A DNA stretch of 64,000 nucleotides, taken from assembly GCA_905221605.1 (NCBI GenBank), contig CAJNDS010001258.1, positions 489,720 through 553,719 on the forward strand. The letters run 5' to 3'. This stretch comes from Symbiodinium natans. Its lineage: Eukaryota > Sar > Dinophyceae > Suessiales > Symbiodiniaceae. The translations under genes and the position numbers were made by a program. Every line of letters starts with the position of its first letter. Positions within the stretch are counted from its first letter, which is position 1. The notes below the pieces were generated by a model that did no database searches, was not told where the DNA came from, and saw nothing but the letters and a program-made list of their open reading frames with translations. This document shows positions 34,301-46,500 of the stretch, piece after piece.

Positions 34301-37300
34301 TTAAAATCCTTAAAATCCTTAAAATTTTGAAAGCCCGGGCCTTTCAAAATTTTAAGGATTTTAAGGAATTTAAGGCCTTTTAAATTTCTTAAAATCCTTA
34401 AAATCCTGAAAATTTTGAAAGAAAATTAAATTATTTTCCGGAAAGAGGCAGGCCCATTTAAAATTTTAAAAATCCTTAAAATCCTTAAAATCCTTAAAAT
34501 TTTGAAAGGTTGGGCCTTTCAAAATTTTAAGGATTTTAAGGAATTTAAGGCCGTTTAAATTTCTTAAAATCCTTAAAATCCTTAAAATTTCGAAAGAAAA
34601 TTAAATCATTTTCCGGAAAGAGGCAGGCCCATTTAAAATTTTAAAAATCCTTAAAATCCTTAAAATCCTTAAAATTTTGAAAGGTTGGGGCTTTCAAAAT
34701 TTTAAGGATTTTAAGGAATTTAAGGCCTTTTAAATTTCTTAAAATCCTTAAAATCCTTAAAATCCTTAAAATTTTGAAAGAAAATTAAATCATTTTCCGG
34801 AAAGAGGCAGGCCCATTTAAAATTTTAAGAATCCTTAAAATCCTTAAAATCCTTAAAATTTTGAAAGCCCGGGCCTTTCAAAATTTTAAGGATTTTAAGG
34901 AATTTAGGCCTTTTAAATTTCTTAAAATCCTTAAAATCCTGAAAATTTTGAAAGAAAATTAAATTATTTTCCGGAAAGAGGCAGGCCCATTTAAAATTTT
35001 AAAAATCCTTAAAATCCTTAAAATCCTTAAAATTTTGAAAGGTTGGGGCTTTCAAAATTTTAAGGATTTTAAGGAATTTAAGGCCTTTTAAATTTCTTAA
35101 AATCCTTAAAATCCTTAAAATTTTGAAAGAAAATTAAATCATTTTCCGGAAAGAGGCAGGCCCATTTAAAATTTTAAAAATCCTTAAAATCCTTAAAATC
35201 CTTAAAATGAAAGCCCGGGCCTTTCAAAATTTTAAGGATTTTAAGGAATTTAAGGCCTTTTAAATTTCTTAAAATCCTTAAAATCCTTAAAATTTTGAAA
35301 GAAAATTAAATTATTTTCCGGAAAGAGGCAGGCCCATTTAAAAATTTTAAAAATCCTTAAAATCCTTAAAATCCTTAAAATTTTGAAAGGTTGGGGCTTT
35401 CAAAATTTTAAGGATTTTAAGGAATTTAAGGCCTTTTAAATTTCTTAAAATCCTTAAAATCCTTAAAATCCTTAAAATTTTGAAAGAAAATTAAATCATT
35501 TTCCGGAAAGAGGCAGGCCCATTTAAAATTTTAAAAATCCTTAAAATCCTTAAAATCCTTAAAATTTTGAAAGGTTGGGGCTTTCAAAATTTTAAGGATT
35601 TTAAGGAATTTAAGGCCTTTTAAATTTCTTAAAATCCTTAAAATCCTTAAAATCCTTAAAATTTTGAAAGAAAATTAAATTATTTTCCGGAAAGAGGCAG
35701 GCCCATTTAAAATTTTAAAAATCCTTAAAATCCTGAAAATCCTTAAAATTTTGAAAGCCCGGGCCTTTCAAAATTTTAAGGATTTTAAGGAATTTAAGGC
35801 CTTTTAAATTTCTTAAAATCCTTAAAATCCTTAAAATTTTGAAAGAAAATTAAATTATTTTCCGGAAAGAGGCAGGCCCATTTAAAATTTTAAAAATCCT
35901 TAAAATCCTTAAAATCCTTAAAATTTTGAAAGCCCGGGCCTTTCAAAATTTTAAGGATTTTAAGGAATTTAAGGCCTTTTAAATTTCTTAAAATCCTTAA
36001 AATCCTTAAAATCCTTAAAATTTTGAAAGAAAATTAAATTATTTTCCGGAAAGAGGCAGGCCCATTTAAAATTTTAAAAATCCTTAAAATCCTTAAAATT
36101 TTGAAAGGTTGGGGCTTTCAAAATTTTAAGGATTTTAAGGGTTTTAAGGATTTTTAAGATTTTAAATGGGCCTGACTCTTTCCGGAATATATTTTAATTT
36201 TATTTCAAAATTTTAAGGATTTTAAGGATTTTAAGAAATTTAAAGGCGCTAAATTCCTTAAAATCCTTAAAATTTTGAAAGGCCCGGGCTTTCAAAATTT
36301 TAAGGATTTTAAGGATTTTAAGGATTTTTAAAATTTTAAATGGGCCTGCCTCTTTCCGGAAAATAATTTAATTTTCTTTCAAAATTTTAAGGATTTTAAG
36401 GTTTTTAAGAAATTTAAAAGGCCTTAAATTCCTTAAAATCCTTAAAATTTTGAAAGGCCCGGGCTTTCAAAATTTTAAGGATTTTAAGGATTTTAAGGAT
36501 TTTTAAAGTTTTAAATGGGCCTGCCTCTTTCCGGAAAATGATTTAATTTTCTTTCAAAATTTTAAGGATTTTAAGGATTTTAAGGATTTTAAGAAATTTA
36601 AAAGGCCTTAAATTCCTTAAAATCCTTAAAATTTTGAAAACCTTTCAAATTTTAAGGATTTTAAGGATTTTTAAAATGTAAATGGGCCTGCCTCTTTCCG
36701 GAAATAATGATTTTCTTTCAAAATTTTAGGATTTAGGATTTTAAGAAATTTAAAAGGCCTAAACCTTAAAATCATTAAAATTTTGAAAGGCCGGGGCTTT
36801 CAAAATTTTAAGGATTTAAGGATTTTAAGGAATTTCTTAAAACATTTTTAAATGGGCTTGGCCTCTTTCCGGAAAAATGATTTAATTTTCTTTCAAAAAA
36901 TTTTAAGGATTTTAAAGGCCTTTTAAGGATTGTAGAAATTTAAAAGGCCCTTAAATTCCTTTAAAAATCTTTAAAATTTTGCAAGGCCCCAAAACTTCAA
37001 AATTTTAAGGATTTTAAGGATTTTAAGGATTTTTAAAATTTTAAATGGGCCTGCCTCTTTCCGGAAAATGATTTAATTTTCTTTCAAAATTTTAAGGATT
37101 TTAAGGATTTTAAGAAATTTAAAAGGCCTTAAATTCCTTAAAATCCTTAAAAATTTTAAAAGGCCCGGGCTTTCAAAATTTAAGGATTTTAAGGATTTTA
37201 AGGATTTTTAAAATTTTAAATGGGCCTGCCTCTTTCCGGAAAATATTTTAATTTTCTTTCAAAATTTTAAGGATTTTAAGGATTTTAAGAAATTTAAAAG

Positions 37301-40300
37301 GCCTTAAATTCCTTAAAATCTTAAAATTTTTGAAAGGCCCGGGCTTTCAAAAATTTTAAGGATTTTAAGGATTTTAAGGATTTTTAAAATTTTAAATGGG
37401 CCTGCCTCTTTCCGGAAAATAATTTAATTTTCTTTCAAAATTTTAAGGGTTTTAAGGATTTTAAGAAATTTAAAAAAAAATTTTAAAGCGCCTGCCTCTT
37501 TCCGGAAAATTAATTTTGATTTCCTTTCAAAAATTTAAGGATTTTAAGGATTTTAGAAATTTAAAAGGCCTTAAATTCCTTAAAAAATCCTTAAAAATTG
37601 AAAGGCCCGGGCTTTAAAAAATTTAAGGTTTTAAGGAATTTTAAGGATTTTAAAATTTTAAATGGGCCTGCCTCTTTCCGGAAAATAATTTAATTTTCTT
37701 TCAAAATTTTAAGGATTTTAAGGATTTTAAGAATTTTAAAAGGCCTTAAATTCCTTAAAATCCTTAAAATTTTGAAAGGCCCGGGCTTTCAAAATTTTAA
37801 GGGTTTTAAGGATTTTAAGGATTTTTAAAATTTTAAATGGGCCTGCCTCTTTCCGGAAAATAATTTAATTTTCTTTCAAAATTTTAAGGATTTTAAGGAT
37901 TTTAAGAAATTTAAAAGGCGTTAAATTCCTTAAAATCCTTAAAATATTGAAAGGTCCGGGCTTTCAAAATTTTAAGGGTTTTCAGGATTTTAAGGATTTT
38001 AAAATTAGAAATGGGCCTGACTTTTCCGGAAAATAAATTTATTTTCCAATAGTTTTACTGAGTTTATTTTTTTGTATTTAAATGGGCCTGACCCTTTCTG
38101 GAAAATACTTGAATATTAGTTTAATATTTGATAGATTTTAAGGAAACTAGGGGCATTTCAATATTTGGAAAGGCCATGAAGTTCCATGGGTACGTTATAT
38201 TTTTGGATTTTTGTTTGTAATTTTTTCAGCAAATAAACCATTTAAGTTTTTTTTTTGCAATTTTCCTGAAATTCTGAAAGCCTAGGCCTTACAAGAAAAA
38301 TAAAAAAACAGCAACACAAATACTCATTTAAAATATTTAAATGCGCTTCTTAGTCCTTTTAAAAAAGAGCATTTTGTTTTGTTAATTCATAAGGCTTGTA
38401 AAAAAAGCCGGGGGTCCGGGGGCGAGCGTTAACAAAAGCATTCCCCTTGAATATTTCTTCCGCGAAACTTTTCTCCCGCGAATTTTGGCGGGAGAAATTC
38501 CCGCGAGCTCTCCCTTGAGTTTTTCTGGTTTTCCCGTGGTTTCCCTTTGATGTTTTTTTTGGTTTCCCTTCAGTTTCCCGTGAGAGTCAAATCTTCCTTT
38601 TACTGTTCCCTTGGACTTCCCTTTGAACTTCCCTTGGTTTTCCCTCGGATCCCCTTCGAAATTAAAACGCATCCCGCGAGAAATCTCGCAAGACTTCAAA
38701 AATAAGGGCTTCCTTTTCCCACGGGATTTCCCGCGAAGCAGGCCGTAGGCCCCGAGCTGTGGCTGTAGTCTGCAGGCCCCCGAGCTCTCTGACTGTAGAG
38801 TCTCCAGGCCCCCAAATGGGCCTGACCCTTTCCGGAAAATACTTGAATATTAGTTTAAATTTTGATAGATTTTAAGGAAACTAGCGGCATTTCAATATTT
38901 TGAAAGGCCATGAAGTTCCATGGGTACCTTATATTTTTGGATTTTTGTTTGTAATTTTTAGCAAATAAACCATTTAAGTTTTTTTTTTTTGCAATTTTCC
39001 TGAAATTCTGAAAGCCTAGGCCTTACAAGAAAAAAAACAGCAACACAAATACTCATTTAAAATATTTAAATGCGCTTCTTAGTCCTTTTAAAAAAGAACA
39101 TTTTGTTTTGTTAATTCATAAGGCTTGTAAAAAAAGCCGGGGGTCCGGGGACGAGCGTTAACAAAAGCATTTCCCTTGAATATTTCTCCCGCGAAACTTT
39201 TCTCCCGCGAATTTTGGCGGGAGAAATTCCCGCGAGCTCTCCCTTGAGTTTTCCTGGTTTTCCCGTGGTTTCCCTTTGACTTTTTTTTGGTTTCCCTTCA
39301 GTTTCCCGTGAGAGTCAAAGCTTCCTTTTACTGTTCCCTTGGACTTCCCTTTGAACTTCCCTTGGTTTTCCCTCGGATCCCCTTCGAAATTAAAACGCAT
39401 CCCGCGAGAAATCTCGCAAGACTTCAAAAATAAGGGCTTCCTTTTCCCACGGGATTTCCCGCGAAGCAGGCCGTAGGCCCCGAGCTGTGGCTGTGGTCTG
39501 CAGGCCCCCGAGCTCTCTGACTGTAGTCTCCAGGCCCCCGGGCTCTCTCGTTGTCACCAGGGTCCGGGCTGTCTGGCTGTAGTCTGCAGGCCCCCGAGCT
39601 CTCTGACTGTAGAGTCTCCAGGCCTTTGGGCTCGCTGTAGTCACCAGGGTCCCGGGCAGTCTCAGGCCCCCGAGCTTTCTGACTGTAGTCTCCAGGCCCC
39701 CGGTCTCTCTCGCTGTAGTCACCAGGCCCCCGGGCTGTCTGGCTGTAGTCTGCAGGCCCCCGAGCTCTCTGACTGTAGTCTCCAGCCCCCCGGGCTCTCG
39801 TGCTTGCTTGGGTTTATATTGTTTTTTACTTAATTAGATTGACTTAAGTAATTGAAATAATTTAAAGAATTTAAGTATCGAAATTTATTTAAATAATTAA
39901 ATAACTTAAATATGACGGGCAGGTTTCGGATTTAAATTACTTAATGTTATTTAACTTCGGCCGGGAATTAAATAATGTGAATAATTTGTAAATAATATCA
40001 ACAATTTACATAATGTAAATAATTGAAATAGTTTAAANNNNNNNNNNNNNNNNNNNNNNNNNNNNNNNNNNNNNNNNNNNNNNNNNNNNNNNNNNNNNNN
40101 NNNNNNNNNNNNNNNNNNNNNNNNNNNNNNNNNNNNNGAGAGAGGAGAGAGAGAGAGAAGAACCATGAGCATCAGCTGGGTTGCTGCAATCAAAATGGAC
40201 GTCCCTTTAATAGCTTTCTTTTTGTCTTCAACCGAGCAAAGGACCACCCTAGTGCTTTCTGTGGGGTGTCCCTTTTCCTCGCTTGAAGATTGAAGAGCAG

Positions 40301-40334
40301 AAACCGAGCAAAAAGGACACCCATTCCATCGCCC

Positions 40335-40367
<33 letters not shown>

Positions 40368-40536
40368 CATGAGCATCAGCTGGGTTGGCTGCCAATCCAA
40401 AATGGACGTCCCTTTTAATCGCTTTCTGTGTCTTCAAACGAGCAAAAGGGACACCCTAAGTGCTTTCTTGTGGGGTGTCCCTTTTCCTCGCTTGAAGATG
40501 CGGAAAACGATCAAAAAGGACACCCATTCCATCGCC

Positions 40537-40568
<32 letters not shown>

Positions 40569-43500
40569 AAAAAAAATCATGAGCATCAGCTGGGTTGGCT
40601 GCCAATCCAAAATGGACGTCCCTTTTAATCGCTTGCTGTGTCTTCAAACGAACAAAAGAAAACACTTAGGTTCCTCACTTGAAGATGCAGGAAACGGCCC
40701 AACAAGGACACCCGTTCCATCGAGAGAGAGGGAGAAAAGAAAAAATCATGAGCATCAGCTGGGTTTGCTTACATGTTCATTGTTATTCCTTTTGTTTTTT
40801 CTAACGGAAATGAACAAGAGAAGAGAAAAATAAGAACCAGAGGAAAGATGAAAACGAGCACCATCTTCTCTTTGCCTGATTTTTGCATTTCGCCTGTCCT
40901 CATTTCTCTTCTATTCTTTTCATTGCTCTTCCATTTAGAGTTGCATTCCTGTTGATCTCTCCTCTCTCCTTTCTCTCTCCCTTCTCTTCTCTTGTTCTCC
41001 TTTAAATCTCAAAAACACACAAAAGGAAGCTTCTTTTCCTTGTTGAATGAAGAATGAAAAAAGAAGAAAAGAGATAGGGAAAGAAATTGAAGAGCTCCAC
41101 TGCCTATTGGTTCATTCCATTTCCTCTCTTTCTATGTGTTGTTTTCCTTGTCGTTTCAGAAAGCAAGCAAAATAAGGGCAAGGGGGCTTCCTGAAGAGGA
41201 GAGAGGGCACCTATCTGCGAAGAGGTCTTGTCCTTTTTAAGAATAGAGGGAAAAGGGAGAGACAAGGAAGGGAGAGATGATAGACAAAGAAGAGTGCCAT
41301 CTTCTTTGCGCCTTGTTGTGTTCCTCCGTCTCCTTGTTTCTTGTCTCCTCTCTTCTGTTCAGTACCCTTCCAGAAAATTAAAATGGCCTCCTTGTTGTCT
41401 CTCCTCTCTCACTTCCCTTTCCCTTCTCTCCTTCTGTTTCCGTTTAACTGACAAAGCACAAGACAGGTATGATAAAGCAGTGGAAGGTAAAGCAGAGGGT
41501 GACTCCTTGCGCTTGGACCTTGCCGTACTTCATCATGTCCCTCTTCTCGGCCTATCTTTTCTGCTCTTTTCCTTACTCTTCTCCTTTTCATAAATTCTTC
41601 CTCTTTAGTTGTTCTTATTTCGAAAAGAAAGAGGGAAGGGAGAGATAAGGGAGGGAGGATAGATAAAGAAGAGTGCCATCTTCTCAGCGCCTCGTTTTGT
41701 CTCTCCCTCTTCTCTATTCATCTCTCTTCTATTCTTTTCTTTGCTATTCCATTGAAATTGGATTCCTGTTATCTCTCCCCTCTCCTTCTCTCTCGCTCCT
41801 CTTCTCCTGTTCCCCTCTAAATGACAAAAAACACAAGAAAGGAAGAACAAGAGGGGCATGTGTTGCAATAAAGCAGGAAGGGAATTGAAGAGCTCCTCTC
41901 GCTACTTTCTCATGCCCTTTCCTTTCTATCTACCACAATCTACCACACCAAAACACGACTCTCAGCTTCCAAATATACTTCATCATGGGGAGAAGGGACA
42001 TACTTCATCACAGACTTGGCCCACAGGGAGAGGGGATATACTTCATCACGCTGCTGGGGGGCTGGATCACAAACATGGCCCACGGGGCGAGGGGACATAC
42101 TTCAGCCACAAAGAGAGGGAACCTACTTCATCACGCTGGTGGGAGGCTGGATCACAAACCTGGCCTACGGGGAGAGGGGACATGCTTCATCACAAATTTG
42201 GCCCACGGGGAGAGGGGACATACTTCATCACAAATTTGGCCCGCGGGGAGAAGGGACATACTTCATCACAGACTTGGCTCACAGGAGGCGCCAAAATAAT
42301 CTAAATAATCTAATTATTCAAACCCATTGGTTCCTCTGGAAACCCAACCATTTAAATAATTTAAAGAATTTAATTATTCAAATACCTGGATTTAAATATT
42401 TTAGTTCTGGGGCGTCCCATCAAAAGGGAATAGGGAGAGACAAGGGAGAGATGATATATATAGAGCTTTGCGCTTTATTTTGTCACTCCGTCTCCTTGCT
42501 TCCTGTCTCTTCTCTTCTTTCCAGCACCCTTCCAGAAAAATGGCATCCTTGTTCTCTCTCCTCTCTCACTTCCCTTTCCCTTCTCTCTTTCTGTTACTTT
42601 TTGACTGATGAACAACAAGAAAGGAACTTGCAGGATAAAACAGTGGCAGGGTAAGCAGAGGTTGCGCGTGGACCTTGCCGTACTTCATCATATCCCTCTT
42701 CTCGGCCTATCTCTTCTGCTCCTTTCCTTACTCTTCTCCTTTTCATAATTATTCCTCTTTAGTTGTTCTTATCTGGAAAAGAAAGAGGGAAGGGAGAGAT
42801 AAGGGAGGGAGGATAGATAAAGAAGAGCGCCATCTTCTCTGCGCCTTGTTTTGTCTCTCCCTCTTCTCTATTCATCTCTCTTCTATTCTTTTCTTTGCTG
42901 TTCTATTGAAATTGGATTCCCTGTATCTCTCCTCTGTCCTTCTCTCTCGCTCCTCTTCTCCTGTCCCCCTCTAAACGATTGCTCTTTACAGATAGGTGCC
43001 CTCCCTCCTCTTCAGGAAATCTCTTTTCGCTTATTTTGCTTTTTTGAAGCGAATAAAACAACGGATAAGAGAGGAAAGGGAATGACTAAGTAAAGACAGG
43101 AGCTCTTCAATAGGTGCCCTCCCTCCTCTTCAGGAAATCTCTTTTCCCGTATTTTGCTTTTTGAAGCGAAGAAAACAACAGATAAGAAGAGAGGAAAGGG
43201 AATGACTAAGTAAAGAGAGGGGCTCTTCAATTTCCCTCCCTATATCTGATGTTACGTTTCCTTCTTGGGCGGTGCCCTTCTTTCTCCCTTGAAGATGCAG
43301 AAAACGATCAGGAAGGACACCCGTTCCATCGCCCATATATAGACAGAGATAAATCATGAGCATCAGCTGGGTTTGCTGCCGATCCAAAATGGGCGTCCCT
43401 TTTAATCGCTTTCTGTGTCTTGAAACGAGCAAAAGGGGCACCCTTACTAAGTGTTTTCTTGTGGTGTCACTTTTCTTCGCTTGAAGATGCAGAAAACGAT

Positions 43501-46500
43501 CCAAAAAGGACACCCGTTCCATCGCCCATGTATGGGGAGAGAGATAAATCATGAGCATCAGCTGGGTTTGCTGCCAATCCAAAATGGGCGCCCCTTTTAA
43601 TCGCTTGCTGTGTCTTCAAACGAGCAAAAGGGACACCCTAAGTGTTTTCTTGCGGTGCCCTTTTCTTCGCTTGAAGATGCAGAACAAGATCTTAAAGGAC
43701 ACCTGTTCCATCGCCCATATATAGGGAGAGAGAGAGAGAGAGAGAATCATGAGCATCAGCTGGGTTGGCTGCCAATCCAAAACGGGCGTCCCTTTTAATC
43801 GCTTTCTGTGTCTTCAAACGAGCAAAAGGGACACCCTAAGTGCTTTCTTGTGGGGTGTCCCTTTTCCTCGCTTGAAGATGCAGAAAACGATCAAAAAGGA
43901 CACCCATTCCATCGCCCATATATAGAGAGAGAGAGAGAGAAAAAAAAATCATGAGCATCAGCTGGGTTGGCTGCCAATCCAAAATGGACGTCCCTTTTAA
44001 TCGCTTTCTGTGTCTTCAAACGAACAAAAGAAAACACTTAGGTTCCTCACTTGAAGATGCAGGAAACGGCCCAACAAGGACACCCGTTCCATCGCCCATA
44101 TATGGAGAGAGAGAGAGAGAGGGAGAAAGGAAAAAATCATGAGCATCAGCTGGGTTTGCTTACATGTTCATTGTTATTCCTTTTGTTTTTTCTAACGGAA
44201 ATGAACAAGAGAAGAGAAAAATAAGAACCAGAGGAAAGATGAAAACGAGCACCATCTTCTCTTTGCCTGATTTTTGCATTTCGCCGGTTCATTTCTCTTC
44301 CATTCTTTTCATTGCTCTTCCATTTAGAGTTGCATTCCTGTTGATCTCTCCTCTCTCCTTTCTCTCTCCCTTCTCTTCTCTTGTTCTCCTTTAAATCTCA
44401 AAAACACACAGTGAGGAAGACAAGCTTCGAGGCGCTGGAGCCGTGCCGTTTTCAGGCATCGGCTTGGTCAACGAGTTGCTATTTGTTGTCCGCAAAGTTA
44501 GTGTCTTAAGATTGTTCACCGATTGTTGTATGATGGTCACTGATTATCCGAGAAGTTTTCGCGGGTCTTTTGCAATGGGTGCTGTCGTTGCTTTTTTTTG
44601 TGGGCTCCTTCTCGGCGGGGCAGTGGCTTCTGCGGTCATGGGAGTGTCCGTGACGGAGGTGGACTGTAGCGGGTTGTGCGGCTGCATGATTCCAATGCTT
44701 GCGGTAAAGGCATGTGTCTCAAGGTGATTTTCTGCGGGAGTGTTTTCTGCACGAGACGGTTCAGGGCACTGCAGGACTCGCGTCCACTTCAGTTTGTGAA
44801 GAAGAGTACGAAGTTCGACAGATTGTCGAACCGACGTCTGTACGCGTTGAATGATAATGTAGATGTCTTGAAAGAGTTAGGGCATCTTCATGAGAAGAAG
44901 CCTCTTTCAGTAGCAGTGATCTTTGCCGACGCACACCAAGCAACAATTGTGCACGACAGCTGGCGAGACTTGGCGTCGGCCGCAGCAGTTTCCCGAGTCA
45001 GGAAGACAAGCTCCGAGGCGCCGCAGCCGTGCCGTCTTCAGGCATCGGCTTGGTCGGACTTGGTCGACCAGTTGCTATTGGTTGCCCGCAAAAATAGTGT
45101 CTTAAGATTGTTCACCGGTTGTTGTATGATGGTCACTGATTACGCGAGACGTTTTCGCAGGTCTTTTGCAATGGGTGCCGTCGTTGCTTTTTTTTGGTCG
45201 GCTCCTTATCGGCGGGGCAGTGGCTTCTGCGGTCATGGGTGCGTCCGTGGCGGAGGTGGACTGTAGCGGATTGTGCGGTTGTATGATTCCAATGCTTGCG
45301 GTAAAGGCAGTGATTTTCTGCGGGGGTGTTTTCTGCACGAGACGGTTCAGGGCACTGCAGGACTCGCGTCCACTTCAGTTTGGAGTACGAAGTTTTACAG
45401 GTTGTCGAACCGACGTCTGTACGCGTTGAATGATAATGTAGATGTCTTGAAAGAGTTAGGGCATCTTCATGAGAAGATGCCTCTTTCAGTAGCAGTGATC
45501 TTTGCCGATCCACACCAAGCAACAATTGGGCACGACAGCTGACAGGACACTTCAATGTGTGCACAACGGTGCGCAGCCCGACCCGAGAGACCGCTTGGAT
45601 CATCCCCCACGCAAGAGCAGAAGTGATAGCTAGTATTCGTTGCCAACATCTGACTGCGTCTGTACGTTCACATCAAAAAAGAGTAAATTATAAATCGTAA
45701 ACCCTAAACCCTAAGAGAACGAAATTGGTGAATTTGTGCTTCAGGTTTCTTGGATTTAGTTTGTTTATAGGTTTTTAAATACAAAACAAGAGAGAACGTC
45801 AAATAATACATAAAGGTCCATGCCACATATATAGATATATGTATACATGCAAGATGTAATATGAGGCCTGTGCGCATGAGTGTTCTCGTAGGAAATTAGG
45901 TGTCCTATGTCCCCATGGCAGGCCGCTCGAAATTGTAAGCTTTGAACCCTAAACCCTAAGCCCTGAACCCTAAACCCCAGATCCTAAACCCTCAGCCCTA
46001 AACCCTAAACCCTAAACCCCAAACCAAGGATCCTTTGATGTCTCCCGTGCCGCGCGGCACGATTTCCCAGAACCCTCGACTGGTCCTGGCGGAGACAGAA
46101 GGCAGTGAGGATTTGAGGCTTAAGGTTTAGGGTTTAGGGTTTAGGGTCTAGGGATTAGGGTTTAGGGTTTAGGCAGTAGGCTATACGTTTAGATTCAGGC
46201 TGTATGTTTATAGGAGTTGTGGCTTAGGATTGCTTTCTAGTTCAAGGTTCCTAAGCGCAGGATTTAGGGCGCAGTTTTTGGTTCACGCCTGGTGCTTAGG
46301 GTTTAGGGTTGACCAAATGGAACCCCCAAAAAGTCCCAACAAACCTAAGCCCCTCAACCCCTACATCCGTAAACGCCAAGAAGAATGAACCCCTAACCCC
46401 AACCCCAAAACAAAAGCCCTCTCAAACGCAAAGCCCGGCCCTAACGGCACTACAATGGGGTTTTGGGCTGGGGATATCTTTCATTTCCACGGGCACTACT

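Noticed and set aside
38382-39427. Paired minus-strand ORFs in the 734-bp duplication (FEGDPRENQGKF)
   Set aside because: The two copies differ by frameshifts, and the text comes from TTCCCTTGG-like words, so selection on a protein is unlikely.
40249-44394. Many short ORFs in the 195-bp and CT-rich repeats
   Set aside because: They recur with each repeat unit, are low-complexity and lack conserved frames.
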